A stretch of 64,000 nt of DNA from Pseudomonas sp. BP8 (GTDB taxonomy: Bacteria > Pseudomonadota > Gammaproteobacteria > Pseudomonadales > Pseudomonadaceae), in the NCBI RefSeq assembly GCF_017875955.1, contig NZ_JAGINK010000001.1, positions 4,432,501-4,496,500 on the forward strand, written 5' to 3'. A program made the translations under genes and the position numbers. The notes below the pieces were generated by a model, which was not told the origin of the DNA, did no database searches, and was given only the letters and a program-made list of their open reading frames with translations. How positions within the stretch are numbered: the first letter of the stretch is position 1; the number at the start of each line of letters is the position of its first letter. Below, piece by piece: positions 41,657 through 51,435 of the stretch.

Positions 41657-43927
41657 TCAAGCCACCTCAGCCGTGGTTTCAAAGTCGAACACCAACTCAT
41701 CATCCCGCAGCTCAATGTGCACCACACCACCATGCTCAGCCAGCTCACCAAACAGGATCTCTTCAGCCAAAGGCCGCTTGATCTTGTCCTGGATAAGCCG
41801 CGCCATCGGCCGTGCACCCATCTGCACATCATAGCCACTGGCCGCCAACCAGCCCCGCGCCTCGTCACTGACCTCAAGCAGCACACGCTTGTCTTCCAAC
41901 TGAGCCTGCAGCTCGATAAGGAACTTGTCGACGATGCTCTTGATCGTCTCGTGGCTCAGGCGACCGAACTGGATAATGGTATCCAGGCGGTTGCGGAACT
42001 CCGGCGTGAAGCTCTTGCGAATCACTTCCATCGCGTCGGACGCATGGTCCTGGTGAGTAAAGCCGATCGAAGCCCGCGCAGCGGTTTCGGCGCCGGCGTT
42101 GGTGGTCATGATCAGGATCACGTTGCGGAAGTCCGCCTTGCGCCCGTTGTTATCGGTCAGGGTGCCGTGGTCCATCACCTGCAACAGCAGGTTGAAGACT
42201 TCCGGGTGCGCCTTCTCGATCTCGTCAAGCAGCAATACGCAGTGCGGTTGCTTGGTAATCGCTTCGGTCAGTAAACCGCCCTGATCGAAACCAACGTAGC
42301 CCGGCGGTGCACCAATCAGCCGCGAAACGGTATGCCGCTCCATGTACTCAGACATGTCGAAGCGCACCAATTCAACGCCCAGCGCCTTGGCCAGCTGACG
42401 CGCAGCCTCGGTCTTGCCGACACCGGTAGGGCCGGCGAACAGGAACGAACCCACAGGCTTGTCTGGCGCCTTGAGGCCGGCACGCGACAACTTGATCGCC
42501 GTAGACAGCGAGTCGATCGCCGGATCCTGACCAAACACAGTCAGCTTCAGGTCGCGCTCAAGGTTGCGCAGCAGCTCTTTGTCGGAACTGGAGACATGCT
42601 TAGGCGGAATACGCGCGATCTTCGCGACAATGTCTTCGACCTGCGCCACTTCGATGCGCTTGACGCGATTTTCTTCCGGCTGCAGGCGCTGGTAGGCACC
42701 CGCCTCGTCGATCACGTCAATGGCTTTGTCCGGCATGTGCCGGTCATTGATGTAGCGGGCAGCCAGCTCGGCAGCGGCGCGCAAGGCTTCGTCGCTGTAC
42801 TCGATGTGGTGATGGGACTCGAAACGCCCCTTCAGGCCACGCAGGATGCCCACGGTGTCTTCCACCGACGGCTCGGAGACATCGACCTTCTGGAAGCGTC
42901 GCGCCAGAGCCCGATCCTTCTCGAAGATGCCACGAAACTCCTGGAACGTGGTCGAACCGATGCAGCGGATATCACCCGACGACAGCAGCGGCTTGAGCAG
43001 GTTGGAAGCATCCATTACCCCACCCGACGCCGCACCGGCACCGATGATGGTGTGGATCTCGTCGATGAACAGGATGGCCTGCGGGCGCTTGCGCAGCTCG
43101 CCGAGCAGCGCCTTGAAGCGCTTCTCGAAGTCGCCGCGGTACTTGGTACCGGCCAGCAACGCACCCAGATCGAGCGAGTAGACCACGCTCTGGGCGAGCA
43201 GGTCGGGCACTTGGCCGTCAACAATGCGCTTGGCCAGACCCTCGGCGATGGCGGTCTTGCCGACACCGGCCTCACCGACCAGCAACGGGTTGTTCTTGCG
43301 CCGACGGGCAAGGATCTGCGCAACGCGCTCAACTTCCTGCTCACGCCCTACCAGCGGATCGATACGGCCCTGACGGGCCAGCTCGTTGAGGTTGCTGGCG
43401 TAGGCATCCAGGGGATTGCTGGAGGACGACGTCTCGCCACCCTCCTCGTCCTGCATGTCCTGTTCGCTATCGGTATTCGGCCCATGTCCCGGCACCTTGG
43501 AGATGCCGTGGGCGATGTAGTTGACCACATCGATGCGCGCCACGCTCTGCTGCTTGAGCAGGAACACGGCCTGGCTTTCCTGTTCGCTGAAAATCGCGAC
43601 CAGGACGTTGGCGCCAGTGACTTCGCGCTTGCCCGAGCTTTGCACATGGAACACGGCGCGTTGCAGCACGCGCTGGAAGCCCAGGGTTGGCTGAGTTTCA
43701 CGGTCCTCGTCGTGCACCGGGATCAGCGGCGTGGTGGAATCGATGAACTCCTGCAGGTCATGCTTGAGTTTGTCGAGGTTTGCGCCACAGGCGCGTAGAA
43801 CGGTTGCGGCCGCCTCATTGTCAAGGAGTGCCAACAGCAGATGTTCGACGGTCATGAACTCATGACGTTTCGAACGGGCCTCCTTGAAGGCCAGATTGAG
43901 GGTGACTTCGAGCTCGCGGTTTAACAT
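41657..43927 (-). CDS. clpA: ATP-dependent Clp protease unfoldase ClpA
   Basis: The 756-residue protein has an N-terminal double Clp repeat (1-145), an acidic linker, and two AAA+ modules. Walker A motifs are GEAGVGKT (218-225) and GPTGVGKT (499-506). It unfolds substrates for ClpP and takes N-degron substrates from ClpS, whose gene lies 30 bp upstream. A GC-rich hairpin at 41625-41647, without a clear T-run, may mark its 3' end. Confidence 0.97.
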   Translation of the reverse strand: MLNRELEVTLNLAFKEARSKRHEFMTVEHLLLALLDNEAAATVLRACGANLDKLKHDLQEFIDSTTPLIPVHDEDRETQPTLGFQRVLQRAVFHVQSSGKREVTGANVLVAIFSEQESQAVFLLKQQSVARIDVVNYIAHGISKVPGHGPNTDSEQDMQDEEGGETSSSSNPLDAYASNLNELARQGRIDPLVGREQEVERVAQILARRRKNNPLLVGEAGVGKTAIAEGLAKRIVDGQVPDLLAQSVVYSLDLGALLAGTKYRGDFEKRFKALLGELRKRPQAILFIDEIHTIIGAGAASGGVMDASNLLKPLLSSGDIRCIGSTTFQEFRGIFEKDRALARRFQKVDVSEPSVEDTVGILRGLKGRFESHHHIEYSDEALRAAAELAARYINDRHMPDKAIDVIDEAGAYQRLQPEENRVKRIEVAQVEDIVAKIARIPPKHVSSSDKELLRNLERDLKLTVFGQDPAIDSLSTAIKLSRAGLKAPDKPVGSFLFAGPTGVGKTEAARQLAKALGVELVRFDMSEYMERHTVSRLIGAPPGYVGFDQGGLLTEAITKQPHCVLLLDEIEKAHPEVFNLLLQVMDHGTLTDNNGRKADFRNVILIMTTNAGAETAARASIGFTHQDHASDAMEVIRKSFTPEFRNRLDTIIQFGRLSHETIKSIVDKFLIELQAQLEDKRVLLEVSDEARGWLAASGYDVQMGARPMARLIQDKIKRPLAEEILFGELAEHGGVVHIELRDDELVFDFETTAEVA

Positions 43928-43957
43928 AGCTTCACCTCATACCCAAGTGGTCGGCGA

Positions 43958-44320
43958 TTAACCGTCCTTCTCGATTTCACAGAGTAGCGGATGCTGGCTT
44001 TCCCTGGCGTATTGGTTGACCTGCATGGCCTTTGTTTCGGCGATGTCGCGGGTAAACAATCCGCACACTGCCCGTCCCTCGGTATGGACGGTCAGCATGA
44101 TCTTGGTCGCCAGCTCGCGGTTCAGACTGAAGAACGTCTCGAGCACTTCGACGACGAAATCCATCGGCGTGTAGTCATCATTGAATAAAACCACCTTGTA
44201 CATCGGTGGCGCCTGCAGGATCGGCTTGGCTTCCTGAACCGCCAGACCGGAGCCATCGTCCTCGTTGGACTGAGGACGATCCTGATTGAATATTAGTCGA
44301 ATCTGACTGTGTGCATGCAT
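43958..44320 (-). CDS. clpS: Clp adaptor protein ClpS
   Basis: The 120-residue adaptor has a variable N-terminal extension of about 40 residues, then the conserved core MYKVVLFNDDYTPMDFVVEVL (N-degron pocket) and HTEGRAVCGLFTRDIAETK. It delivers proteins with N-terminal Leu, Phe, Trp or Tyr to ClpA. Co-transcribed with clpA. Confidence 0.97.
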   Translation of the reverse strand: MHAHSQIRLIFNQDRPQSNEDDGSGLAVQEAKPILQAPPMYKVVLFNDDYTPMDFVVEVLETFFSLNRELATKIMLTVHTEGRAVCGLFTRDIAETKAMQVNQYARESQHPLLCEIEKDG

Positions 44321-44550
44321 GGAAAGAATTTCATCACATCGACAGGTTAGGGTAATGGGTTGACCGCTCAGGCCGCCGTCGACGCGGGCGCCGCCTGACC
44401 TTGACTATCGGCAAAACGGTGTTACAACCAATAAGAACCCACCGTGGTCGATAAAGATCCGCGCAGTCAACCAGATTTTTTCGCAAGGTTCGTATGCGGA
44501 TGACGTGGATGATACTCCAGTGATGGAGTCCTTTGCAGAGGGACATAGGG

Positions 44551-44811
44551 ATGGCAAGCGGTAAAGTCAAGTGGTTCAACAATGCCAAGGGCTACGGATT
44601 CATCAACGAAGACGACAAAACCGAAGACCTGTTCGCCCATTATTCGGCGATTCAGATGGACGGTTACAAGACCCTCAAGGCCGGACAACCCGTGGATTTC
44701 GAGATCATCCAAGGCCCCAAAGGGCTGCACGCAGTCGCCATCCGCGCCGCCGGTGCCAGCGCAGCCGCGCCTGTCACTGCCGCACCCGAGGGAAGCCCAG
44801 CCGAAGCCTGA
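44551..44811 (+). CDS. cspD: Cold-shock domain protein CspD
   Basis: The 86-residue protein has the cold-shock domain with RNP1 KGYGFI and RNP2 LFAHY, followed by an Ala/Pro-rich tail of about 20 residues as in CspD. It binds single-stranded nucleic acid and is linked to replication inhibition in slow growth in E. coli. The ATG at 44551 has AGAGG upstream. It is divergent from clpS-clpA. Confidence 0.93.
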   Translation: MASGKVKWFNNAKGYGFINEDDKTEDLFAHYSAIQMDGYKTLKAGQPVDFEIIQGPKGLHAVAIRAAGASAAAPVTAAPEGSPAEA

Positions 44812-44840
44812 TTTACCTTGCTGTCTGCCGGTATACGAGA

Positions 44841-44880
44841 AAACCGGTCGCCTCTTTACCAGGGCGACCGGTTTTGTTTG
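44841..44880. terminator. Terminator between cspD and icd, bidirectional
   Basis: AAACCGGTCGCC pairs with GGCGACCGGTTT, with a T-rich tail on the plus strand and an A/T tail on the other. It lies between convergent cspD and icd and could serve both. Confidence 0.85.
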
Positions 44881-44882
44881 CC

Positions 44883-46139
44883 TTACATATGCTTGATCAT
44901 CTCATCACCAAAGCCTGAGCTACCGACCAGCGTGGCGCCGTCCATCAGGCGCTCGAAGTCATAGGTCACCGTCTTCGCTGCGATTGCGCCATTGGTGCCC
45001 TTGATGATCAGGTCCGCAGCCTCGACCCAGCCCATGTGCCGCAGCATCATCTCCGCAGACAGAATCACCGAACCCGGGTTGACCTTGTCCTGCCCGGCAT
45101 ACTTGGGCGCGGTGCCGTGGGTCGCCTCGAACATGGCCACGGTGTCGGACAGGTTGGCGCCCGGCGCAATGCCGATCCCCCCGACTTCCGCCGCGAGCGC
45201 ATCGGAGAGGTAATCGCCGTTCAGGTTGAGGGTGGCGATCACGTCATACTCAGCCGGGCGCAGCAGAATCTGCTGGAGCATGGCATCGGCGATGGCGTCC
45301 TTGACCACCACTTCGCGGCCGGTCCTGGGGTTCTTGAAGCGCATCCACGGGCCACCATCGAGCAGCTCGGCGCCGAATTCGTCCCTGGCCACCTCGTAAC
45401 CCCAATCCTTGAAGGCCCCTTCAGTGAACTTCATGATATTGCCCTTGTGCACCAGGGTCAGCGACTCGCGGTCGTTGTCGACCACGTACTGCAGCGCCTT
45501 GCGTACCAGGCGCTGAGTGCCCTGCCTGGAAACGGGCTTGACGCCGATGCCGCAATCCTGGTCGAAGCGGATCTTGGTAACCCCCATTTCCTCCTTGAGA
45601 AACTTGATCACCTTGTTTGCTTCAGGCGAGCCGGCTTTCCATTCGATGCCGGCATAGATGTCCTCGGAGTTCTCGCGGAAGATCACCATGTCGACATCGC
45701 CAGGCTTTTTCACCGGGCTCGGCACGCCTTCGAACCACACCACAGGACGCAGGCAGACGTACAGGTCGAGCTGCTGGCGCAACGCCACGTTGAGCGAACG
45801 AATGCCACCACCGACCGGGGTGGTCAGCGGGCCTTTGATCGATACCACATACTCTTTAACCGCATCGAGGGTTTCTTGCGGCAGCCAGGTGTCCTGGTCA
45901 TAGACCTGAGTGGCCTTCTCGCCGGCATAGACTTCCATCCAGGCGATCTTGCGCTTGCCGCCGTAGGCCTTGTGTACCGCGGCATCGACCACCTTGATCA
46001 TCACCGGCGAAACATCGACGCCGATACCATCGCCTTCGATATAAGGAATGATGGGATTGTCGGGAACGTTGAGCGAATGGTCGGCATTGACGGTGATCTT
46101 GGCGCCGTCGGCCGGAACCTTGATTTTCTGGTAAGCCAT
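44883..46139 (-). CDS. icd: NADP isocitrate dehydrogenase, dimeric (type I)
   Basis: The 418-residue protein matches E. coli Icd in length and motifs: IPYIEGDGIG, the substrate loop GGIRSLNVALRQQLD with S115 at the AceK phosphorylation position, and the cofactor segment ATHGTAPKYAGQDKVNPGS, whose Lys-Tyr pair indicates NADP. It oxidises isocitrate in the TCA cycle. It is divergent from the monomeric isozyme gene idh. Confidence 0.97.
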   Translation of the reverse strand: MAYQKIKVPADGAKITVNADHSLNVPDNPIIPYIEGDGIGVDVSPVMIKVVDAAVHKAYGGKRKIAWMEVYAGEKATQVYDQDTWLPQETLDAVKEYVVSIKGPLTTPVGGGIRSLNVALRQQLDLYVCLRPVVWFEGVPSPVKKPGDVDMVIFRENSEDIYAGIEWKAGSPEANKVIKFLKEEMGVTKIRFDQDCGIGVKPVSRQGTQRLVRKALQYVVDNDRESLTLVHKGNIMKFTEGAFKDWGYEVARDEFGAELLDGGPWMRFKNPRTGREVVVKDAIADAMLQQILLRPAEYDVIATLNLNGDYLSDALAAEVGGIGIAPGANLSDTVAMFEATHGTAPKYAGQDKVNPGSVILSAEMMLRHMGWVEAADLIIKGTNGAIAAKTVTYDFERLMDGATLVGSSGFGDEMIKHM

Positions 46140-46615
46140 GCTTGCACTACTCCGCTGTCGGGTGATTGGACATCGTGCGATCCACTGAGCCTAAACCACA
46201 TCCGCCGACCTGCAAGGTTACTGGCGCCAAGGATTGTGCATCGCCAGCGGCAGCGTAAATGCCTGAAAAACGCCCCGCCCAGCCTGCGGCATCTCGCCAC
46301 ATTGCCGCTTAGTCTTTGGTCTTATAAACGCCCTGATACCACTTGGCCTTGCTGATTAGCCCAAAGGGTTTGATATACTCCGGCCCTGACCGCAGGGTCA
46401 TCGGGGCGAACCCTGGAAAATCGCGGCTCGCCCTCGGCCAAGAATGGCCAAAAAGCCTGGGCTGTTACCGCAGTTCAGCACTTGACGCTCGACTGATGCA
46501 TCCACCATCACCGCTCGCAGCCTCTCGACTATCCGCTCACGGCATCGCCCGAGCGAGGCGCCTACCCGCGCACCACGAGACTCGAGTACGCTCAGCACAC
46601 AGAGAGTTAACCCGC
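46140..46615. other. 476-bp divergent icd/idh control region
   Basis: No gene is supported here. A TATACT -10-like hexamer lies at 46373-46378, which would give idh a leader of about 230 nt. The stretch 46380-46470 is GC-rich with several short dyads. No known riboswitch was recognised. Confidence 0.5.
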
Positions 46616-48841
46616 ATGCCCACCCGTTCCAAGATCATCTATACCTTCACCGACGAAGCCCCCGCCCTCGCCACCTATTCGCTGCTGCCGATCGTCGAAG
46701 CGTTCACCGCTTGCGCTGACATCGCCGTCGAAACGCGCGACATCTCCCTGGCCGGCCGTATCCTCTCGGCATTCCCGGAGCAACTTGGCGCCGACAAGCA
46801 GGTAGCCGATCATCTGGCGGAGCTGGGCCAACTGGCCACCACCCCTGAAGCCAACATCATCAAGCTGCCGAACATCTCGGCCTCGGTGCCGCAGCTCAAG
46901 GCTGCGATCAAAGAGCTGCAAGGCAAGGGCTACAACATCCCTGACTTCGCCGACGAGCCGACCACCGCTGACGAAAAAGACTCCCGCGCGCGCTACAACC
47001 GCGTCATGGGCAGCGCTGTGAACCCGGTACTGCGCGAAGGCAACTCCGACCGCCGCGCCCCGCTGTCGGTCAAGAACTACGCTCGCAAGCACCCGCACAA
47101 GATGGGTGCCTGGGCCGCCGACTCCAAGTCGCACGTCGCTCACATGAGCCAAGGCGACTTCTACGGCAGCGAAAAGGCCGCACTGATCGAGGCTGACGAC
47201 AGCCTGCGCATCGAGCTGGTCGACAAGAACGGCACCACCACCGTTCTGAAAGAAAAAACTGCGGTCAAGGCCGCCGAAGTCATCGACTGCGCAACCATGA
47301 GCCGCAAGGCCCTGAAAGCCTTCATCACCGAGCAGATCGCTGATGCCAAGGCCTCCGGCGTACTGCTGTCGGTGCACCTGAAGGCGACCATGATGAAGGT
47401 CTCCGACCCGATCATGTTCGGCGTCATCGTCGAAGCATTCTACGGCGAAGTGCTGAGCAAGCACGCCAGCGCCCTGGCTGACGTCGGCTTCAACGCCAAC
47501 AACGGTATCGGCGACCTGTACGCCCGCATCAAGGACCTGCCAGCCGAGCAGCAGGCCCAGATCGAAGCCGACATCCAGGCCCTGTACGCCGTGCGTCCGG
47601 CCCTGGCCATGGTCAACTCCGACAAAGGCATCACCAACCTGCACGTACCGAGCGACGTCATCGTCGACGCCTCGATGCCGGCCATGATCCGTGACTCGGG
47701 CAAGATGTGGAACACCGCCGGCGAGCTGCAAGACGCCAAGGCGATCATTCCGGACCGTTGCTACGCCGGTATCTACCAGGCCACCATCGAAGACTGCAAA
47801 GTCAACGGCGCGCTGGACCCGACCACCATGGGCAGCGTACCGAACGTTGGCCTGATGGCGCAGAAAGCCGAAGAGTACGGCTCCCACGACAAGACCTTCC
47901 AGGTCAAGGCTGATGGCGTCGTGCGCGTCGTCGACGGCAAGGGCAAGGTTGTCCTGGAGCAGAACGTCGAAGCGGGCGACATCTTCCGCATGTGCCAGAC
48001 CAAGGACGCGCCGATCCAGGACTGGGTCAAGCTGGCCGTCAACCGTGCCCGCCTGAGCAACACCCCGGCAGTGTTCTGGCTCGACCCGGCCCGCGCCCAC
48101 GACGGCGTGATGATCGAGAAAGTCCAGAAGTACCTGAAAGACCACGACACCACTGGCCTGGACATTCGCGTCCTGCCACCGGTCGAGGCGATCAAGTTCT
48201 CCCTGGCCCGCATCCGCGAAGGCAAGGACACCATTTCGGTGACCGGCAACGTCCTGCGCGACTACCTGACCGACCTGTTCCCGATCATGGAACTGGGCAC
48301 CAGCGCCAAGATGCTGTCGATCGTCCCGCTGATGAACGGCGGTGGCCTGTTCGAAACCGGCGCTGGCGGTTCGGCACCCAAGCACGTGCAGCAGCTGGTT
48401 GAAGAAAACTTCCTGCGTTGGGATTCGCTGGGTGAGTTCCTGGCCCTGGCCGCTTCTCTGGAGCACCTGGGCGAGACCTACGCCAACCCACGCGCCAAGG
48501 TCCTGGCCAATACCCTGGACCAGGCCACTGGCAAGTTCCTCGACAACAACAAGTCGCCATCGCGCAAAGTCGGCGGTATCGACAACCGCGGTAGCCACTT
48601 CTACCTGACCCTGTACTGGGCAGAAGCCCTGGCAGCCCAGTCGGACGACGCTGCGCTGCAAGCGCGCTTCGCACCGCTGGCCAAGGCCCTGGCGGAGAAC
48701 GAAGCGACCATCGTCGCCGAGCTCAACGCCGTTCAGGGCAAGCCGGCCGACATCGGTGGCTACTACGCCCCGGATGCCGAGCTGACCGCCAAGGTGATGC
48801 GCCCAAGCCAGACCCTCAACAGCGCCATTGCCGCACTGTAA
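46616..48841 (+). CDS. idh: NADP isocitrate dehydrogenase, monomeric (IDH-II)
   Basis: The 741-residue protein is the monomeric type, unrelated in length to Icd. Signatures include SNTPAVFWLDPARAHD, the GGIDNRGSHFYLTLYWAE segment and the ETGAGGSAPKHV loop. It catalyses the same reaction as Icd; in Pseudomonas the two isozymes differ in growth-phase and carbon use (known in outline). The start is the ATG at 46616, giving MPTRSKIIYTF. A terminator follows. Confidence 0.97.
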   Translation: MPTRSKIIYTFTDEAPALATYSLLPIVEAFTACADIAVETRDISLAGRILSAFPEQLGADKQVADHLAELGQLATTPEANIIKLPNISASVPQLKAAIKELQGKGYNIPDFADEPTTADEKDSRARYNRVMGSAVNPVLREGNSDRRAPLSVKNYARKHPHKMGAWAADSKSHVAHMSQGDFYGSEKAALIEADDSLRIELVDKNGTTTVLKEKTAVKAAEVIDCATMSRKALKAFITEQIADAKASGVLLSVHLKATMMKVSDPIMFGVIVEAFYGEVLSKHASALADVGFNANNGIGDLYARIKDLPAEQQAQIEADIQALYAVRPALAMVNSDKGITNLHVPSDVIVDASMPAMIRDSGKMWNTAGELQDAKAIIPDRCYAGIYQATIEDCKVNGALDPTTMGSVPNVGLMAQKAEEYGSHDKTFQVKADGVVRVVDGKGKVVLEQNVEAGDIFRMCQTKDAPIQDWVKLAVNRARLSNTPAVFWLDPARAHDGVMIEKVQKYLKDHDTTGLDIRVLPPVEAIKFSLARIREGKDTISVTGNVLRDYLTDLFPIMELGTSAKMLSIVPLMNGGGLFETGAGGSAPKHVQQLVEENFLRWDSLGEFLALAASLEHLGETYANPRAKVLANTLDQATGKFLDNNKSPSRKVGGIDNRGSHFYLTLYWAEALAAQSDDAALQARFAPLAKALAENEATIVAELNAVQGKPADIGGYYAPDAELTAKVMRPSQTLNSAIAAL

Positions 48842-48860
48842 GGTCCGCTTGAAGTAATCC

Positions 48861-48895
48861 CACAAACCCCGGCCACGCACCGGGGTTTGTGCTTT
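48861..48895 (+). terminator. Intrinsic terminator after idh
   Basis: CACAAACCCCGG pairs with CCGGGGTTTGTG around CCACGCA, but only a short T-rich stretch follows. Confidence 0.75.
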
Positions 48896-48905
48896 CTGGC
48901 AAAGG

Positions 48906-49065
48906 GGTCTGCTGCGCAGCCCTTTCCGACCGGCCCGGCGCTCCACCAAGACCGCACGAATTCAGCGCTGCCCCTGTGAGAGCAACTGTCTTGCACAGAA
49001 CCTGAAGGCTGGCGCGATCACTGTGGGAGCGGCCTTGTGTCGCGAAAGGGCCGCGCAGCGGCCCC
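48906..49065 (-). repeat. Class II REP with GACAGTTGCT/GCCGGGCCGGTCGG module
   Basis: Read on the minus strand, a class II REP (49065-49020) runs into GATCGCGC, then GACAGTTGCT, then CGCCGGGCCGGTCGGAA, ending near 48906. The same order of blocks occurs on the plus strand at 62603-62717, and its first half at 25124-25180. Confidence 0.75.
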
Positions 49066-49087
49066 ACGATTCAAAGGACACCCTCGT

Positions 49088-49528
49088 ATGACCTGGCAAC
49101 CCCACATCACCGTAGCCACCATCGTCGAAGACAACGGCCGCTTCCTCTTCGTCGAAGAGTTCAAAGCCGGCCAGCACGTCTTCAACCAACCCGCCGGCCA
49201 CCTCGAGCCCAACGAAACCCTGGCCCAGGCCGCACTGCGCGAGACACTCGAAGAAACCGCCTGGGAAGTCGAGCTGACCGGCTTGGTCGGCATCTACCTG
49301 TACACCGCCCCCAGCAACGGCGTGACCTACCAGCGCATCTGCTTTGCCGCCCGCCCACTGCGCCACCACGCCGACCTCAGCCTGGACAGCGACATCGTTC
49401 GCGCCGTCTGGATGACCCGCGAGCAGCTCCTGGCCGAGCCTGCACGCTGGCGCAGCGAGCTGGTACCACGCTGCCTCGACGACTACCTCGCCGGCCCGCT
49501 GCACAGCCTCGACCTGCTGCGCGACTGA
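49088..49528 (+). CDS. Nudix hydrolase, NudJ-like
   Basis: The 146-residue protein has the Nudix box in GHLEPNETLAQAALRETLEETA (residues about 36-57; GX5EX7REX2EE pattern intact). The N-terminal HITVATIVE strand and YQRICFAA fit the NudJ/YmfB phosphatase family, which in E. coli lies next to mnmA as here. It probably hydrolyses nucleoside tri-/diphosphates or thiamine pyrophosphate-type substrates. It is 56 bp upstream of mnmA. Confidence 0.9.
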   Translation: MTWQPHITVATIVEDNGRFLFVEEFKAGQHVFNQPAGHLEPNETLAQAALRETLEETAWEVELTGLVGIYLYTAPSNGVTYQRICFAARPLRHHADLSLDSDIVRAVWMTREQLLAEPARWRSELVPRCLDDYLAGPLHSLDLLRD

Positions 49529-49584
49529 CGCGCGCGAGCGGGCCTGATAGAATCGACCTTTTTCCCTGATACACATCGGTAGCC

Positions 49585-50709
49585 ATGACCAGCCCAGCAC
49601 TCAAAGACCCCGCCAAGACCCGCGTCATCGTCGGCATGTCCGGCGGCGTCGACTCTTCCGTCTCCGCCCTTCTGCTCATCGAGCAGGGCTACCAGGTCGA
49701 AGGTCTGTTCATGAAGAACTGGGAAGAAGACGACGGCACCGAATACTGCACCGCCCGCGAAGACCTGGCCGACGCCCAGGCTGTGTGCGACCGCATCGGC
49801 ATCACGCTGCACACCGCCAACTTCGCCGCCGAGTACTGGGACCACGTGTTCGAGCACTTCCTCGAGGAATACAAGGCCGGCCGCACGCCAAACCCGGACA
49901 TCCTCTGCAACCGCGAAATCAAGTTCAAGGCGTTTCTCGACTACGCACTGTCGCTGGGCGCCGACCTGATCGCCACCGGTCACTACGTGCGCCGTCGCGA
50001 CAGCGGCGAGCTGACCGAGCTGCTCAAGGGCCTGGACCCGAACAAGGACCAGAGCTACTTCCTGCACGCCGTCGGTGGCAAGGAAATCGCCCGCACGCTG
50101 TTCCCCGTCGGCGAACTGGAAAAGCCCGAAGTGCGTGCCATTGCCGAGAAGCATGGCCTGGCCACGGCGAAGAAAAAGGACTCCACCGGCATCTGCTTCA
50201 TTGGCGAGCGGCGTTTCAGCGACTTCCTCAAGCAGTACCTGCCCGCCCAGCCCGGCAACATCGAAACCACTGAAGGTGAAGTCATCGGCCAGCACCACGG
50301 CCTGATGTACCACACCATCGGCCAGCGCCAAGGTCTGGGCATTGGCGGCCTGAAGGACGCCGGCGACGATCCTTGGTACGTGCTGGTCAAAGACCTCTCG
50401 CGCAATGTGCTGGTGGTCGGCCAGGGCAACGAACACCCATGGCTGTTCTCCCGTGCGCTGCTGGCCTCGGAGATCTACTGGGTCAACCCGATCGACCTCA
50501 GCGAGCCGCGCCGCCTGACCGCCAAGGTCCGTTACCGCCAGGGCGACCAGGGCTGCACCCTGGAGCGCACGGCCAGCGGCTATCGCGCCGTGTTCGACGA
50601 ACCGCAGCGCGCGGTGACCCCGGGCCAGTCGGTGGTGTTCTATGACGGCGAGGTGTGCCTGGGTGGCGGCGTGATCGAGACCACCGAGCCCTGGAGCCCG
50701 CGCCCATGA
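49585..50709 (+). CDS. mnmA: tRNA 2-thiouridylase MnmA
   Basis: The 374-residue protein has the N-type ATP pyrophosphatase P-loop GMSGGVDSSVSALLL, the first catalytic Cys in NPDILCNREIKF and the second in STGICFIGER. It thiolates U34 of tRNA-Lys, -Glu and -Gln with sulfur from TusE (27824-28159). Its last codons overlap hflD by 4 bp. Confidence 0.97.
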   Translation: MTSPALKDPAKTRVIVGMSGGVDSSVSALLLIEQGYQVEGLFMKNWEEDDGTEYCTAREDLADAQAVCDRIGITLHTANFAAEYWDHVFEHFLEEYKAGRTPNPDILCNREIKFKAFLDYALSLGADLIATGHYVRRRDSGELTELLKGLDPNKDQSYFLHAVGGKEIARTLFPVGELEKPEVRAIAEKHGLATAKKKDSTGICFIGERRFSDFLKQYLPAQPGNIETTEGEVIGQHHGLMYHTIGQRQGLGIGGLKDAGDDPWYVLVKDLSRNVLVVGQGNEHPWLFSRALLASEIYWVNPIDLSEPRRLTAKVRYRQGDQGCTLERTASGYRAVFDEPQRAVTPGQSVVFYDGEVCLGGGVIETTEPWSPRP

Positions 50710-51326
50710 GCAACCTCCAGGAGCAATTGATTGCCCTTGGTGGGGTGTTCCAGGCTGCGGTCCTGGTCGACCGCATTGCCCGTACCGGGCAGGCCTCCGA
50801 AGCCGACCTCGGCTGCATGCTCGGCAGCCTGCTGGTGCTCGACCCCAAGGACACCCTGGAGGTGTTCGGCGGCGACGACCTCAACCTGCGTGACGGCTAC
50901 CGCGCGCTGATCGGCGCGCTCGAGCGCGACCCCAGCAGCCTGCAGCGCGAGCCGCTGCGCTATGCCCTGTCGATGCTCGGCCTTGAGCGTCAACTGAACA
51001 AACGCGGCGACCTGCTCGAGACCATCGGCAACCGTTTGCCACAGATCCAGTCCCAGGCCGATCATTTTGGCCTGGTTCATGAAAACGTCATCGCATCCAG
51101 TGGCGCCTTGTACCAGGACACCCTGAGCACCCTGCGCCAGCGCATCCAGGTGCATGGCGACATGCGCTTCCTGCAGCAAGCCAGCAATGCCTCGAAGATC
51201 CGCGCCCTGCTGCTTGCCGGCATCCGTGCCGCGCGCCTGTGGCGCCAGCTCGGCGGGCATCGCTGGCAGCTGGTGTTCAGCCGGCGCAAGCTGCTCAATG
51301 AGCTGTACGGGATGACGCGCACCTGA
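50706..51326 (+). CDS. hflD: High-frequency lysogenisation protein HflD homologue
   Basis: The 206-residue protein is mostly helical and matches HflD: LGGVFQAAVLVDRIARTG at the N-terminus, LVLDPKDTLEVFGG, and the C-terminal GIRAARLWRQLGG. In E. coli HflD is membrane-associated and binds phage lambda CII; its normal role is unclear. The mnmA-hflD-purB order is conserved in gammaproteobacteria. Confidence 0.94.
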   Translation: MSNLQEQLIALGGVFQAAVLVDRIARTGQASEADLGCMLGSLLVLDPKDTLEVFGGDDLNLRDGYRALIGALERDPSSLQREPLRYALSMLGLERQLNKRGDLLETIGNRLPQIQSQADHFGLVHENVIASSGALYQDTLSTLRQRIQVHGDMRFLQQASNASKIRALLLAGIRAARLWRQLGGHRWQLVFSRRKLLNELYGMTRT

Positions 51327-51435
51327 TCGCCGAACGCTTTAAATCGGCCCGACCTTTGGTCAGCCACCCGACCCGGGCGCGTTTTTCATGTATGATATGC
51401 GCCCTTCCAAAAGCCTGACTGTCCGAGAACACCCC

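Noticed and set aside
46607..48949. 780-residue frame opposite idh
   Set aside because: Antisense shadow; composition (Gly/Asp/Val/Gln) is that of complemented Pseudomonas codons.
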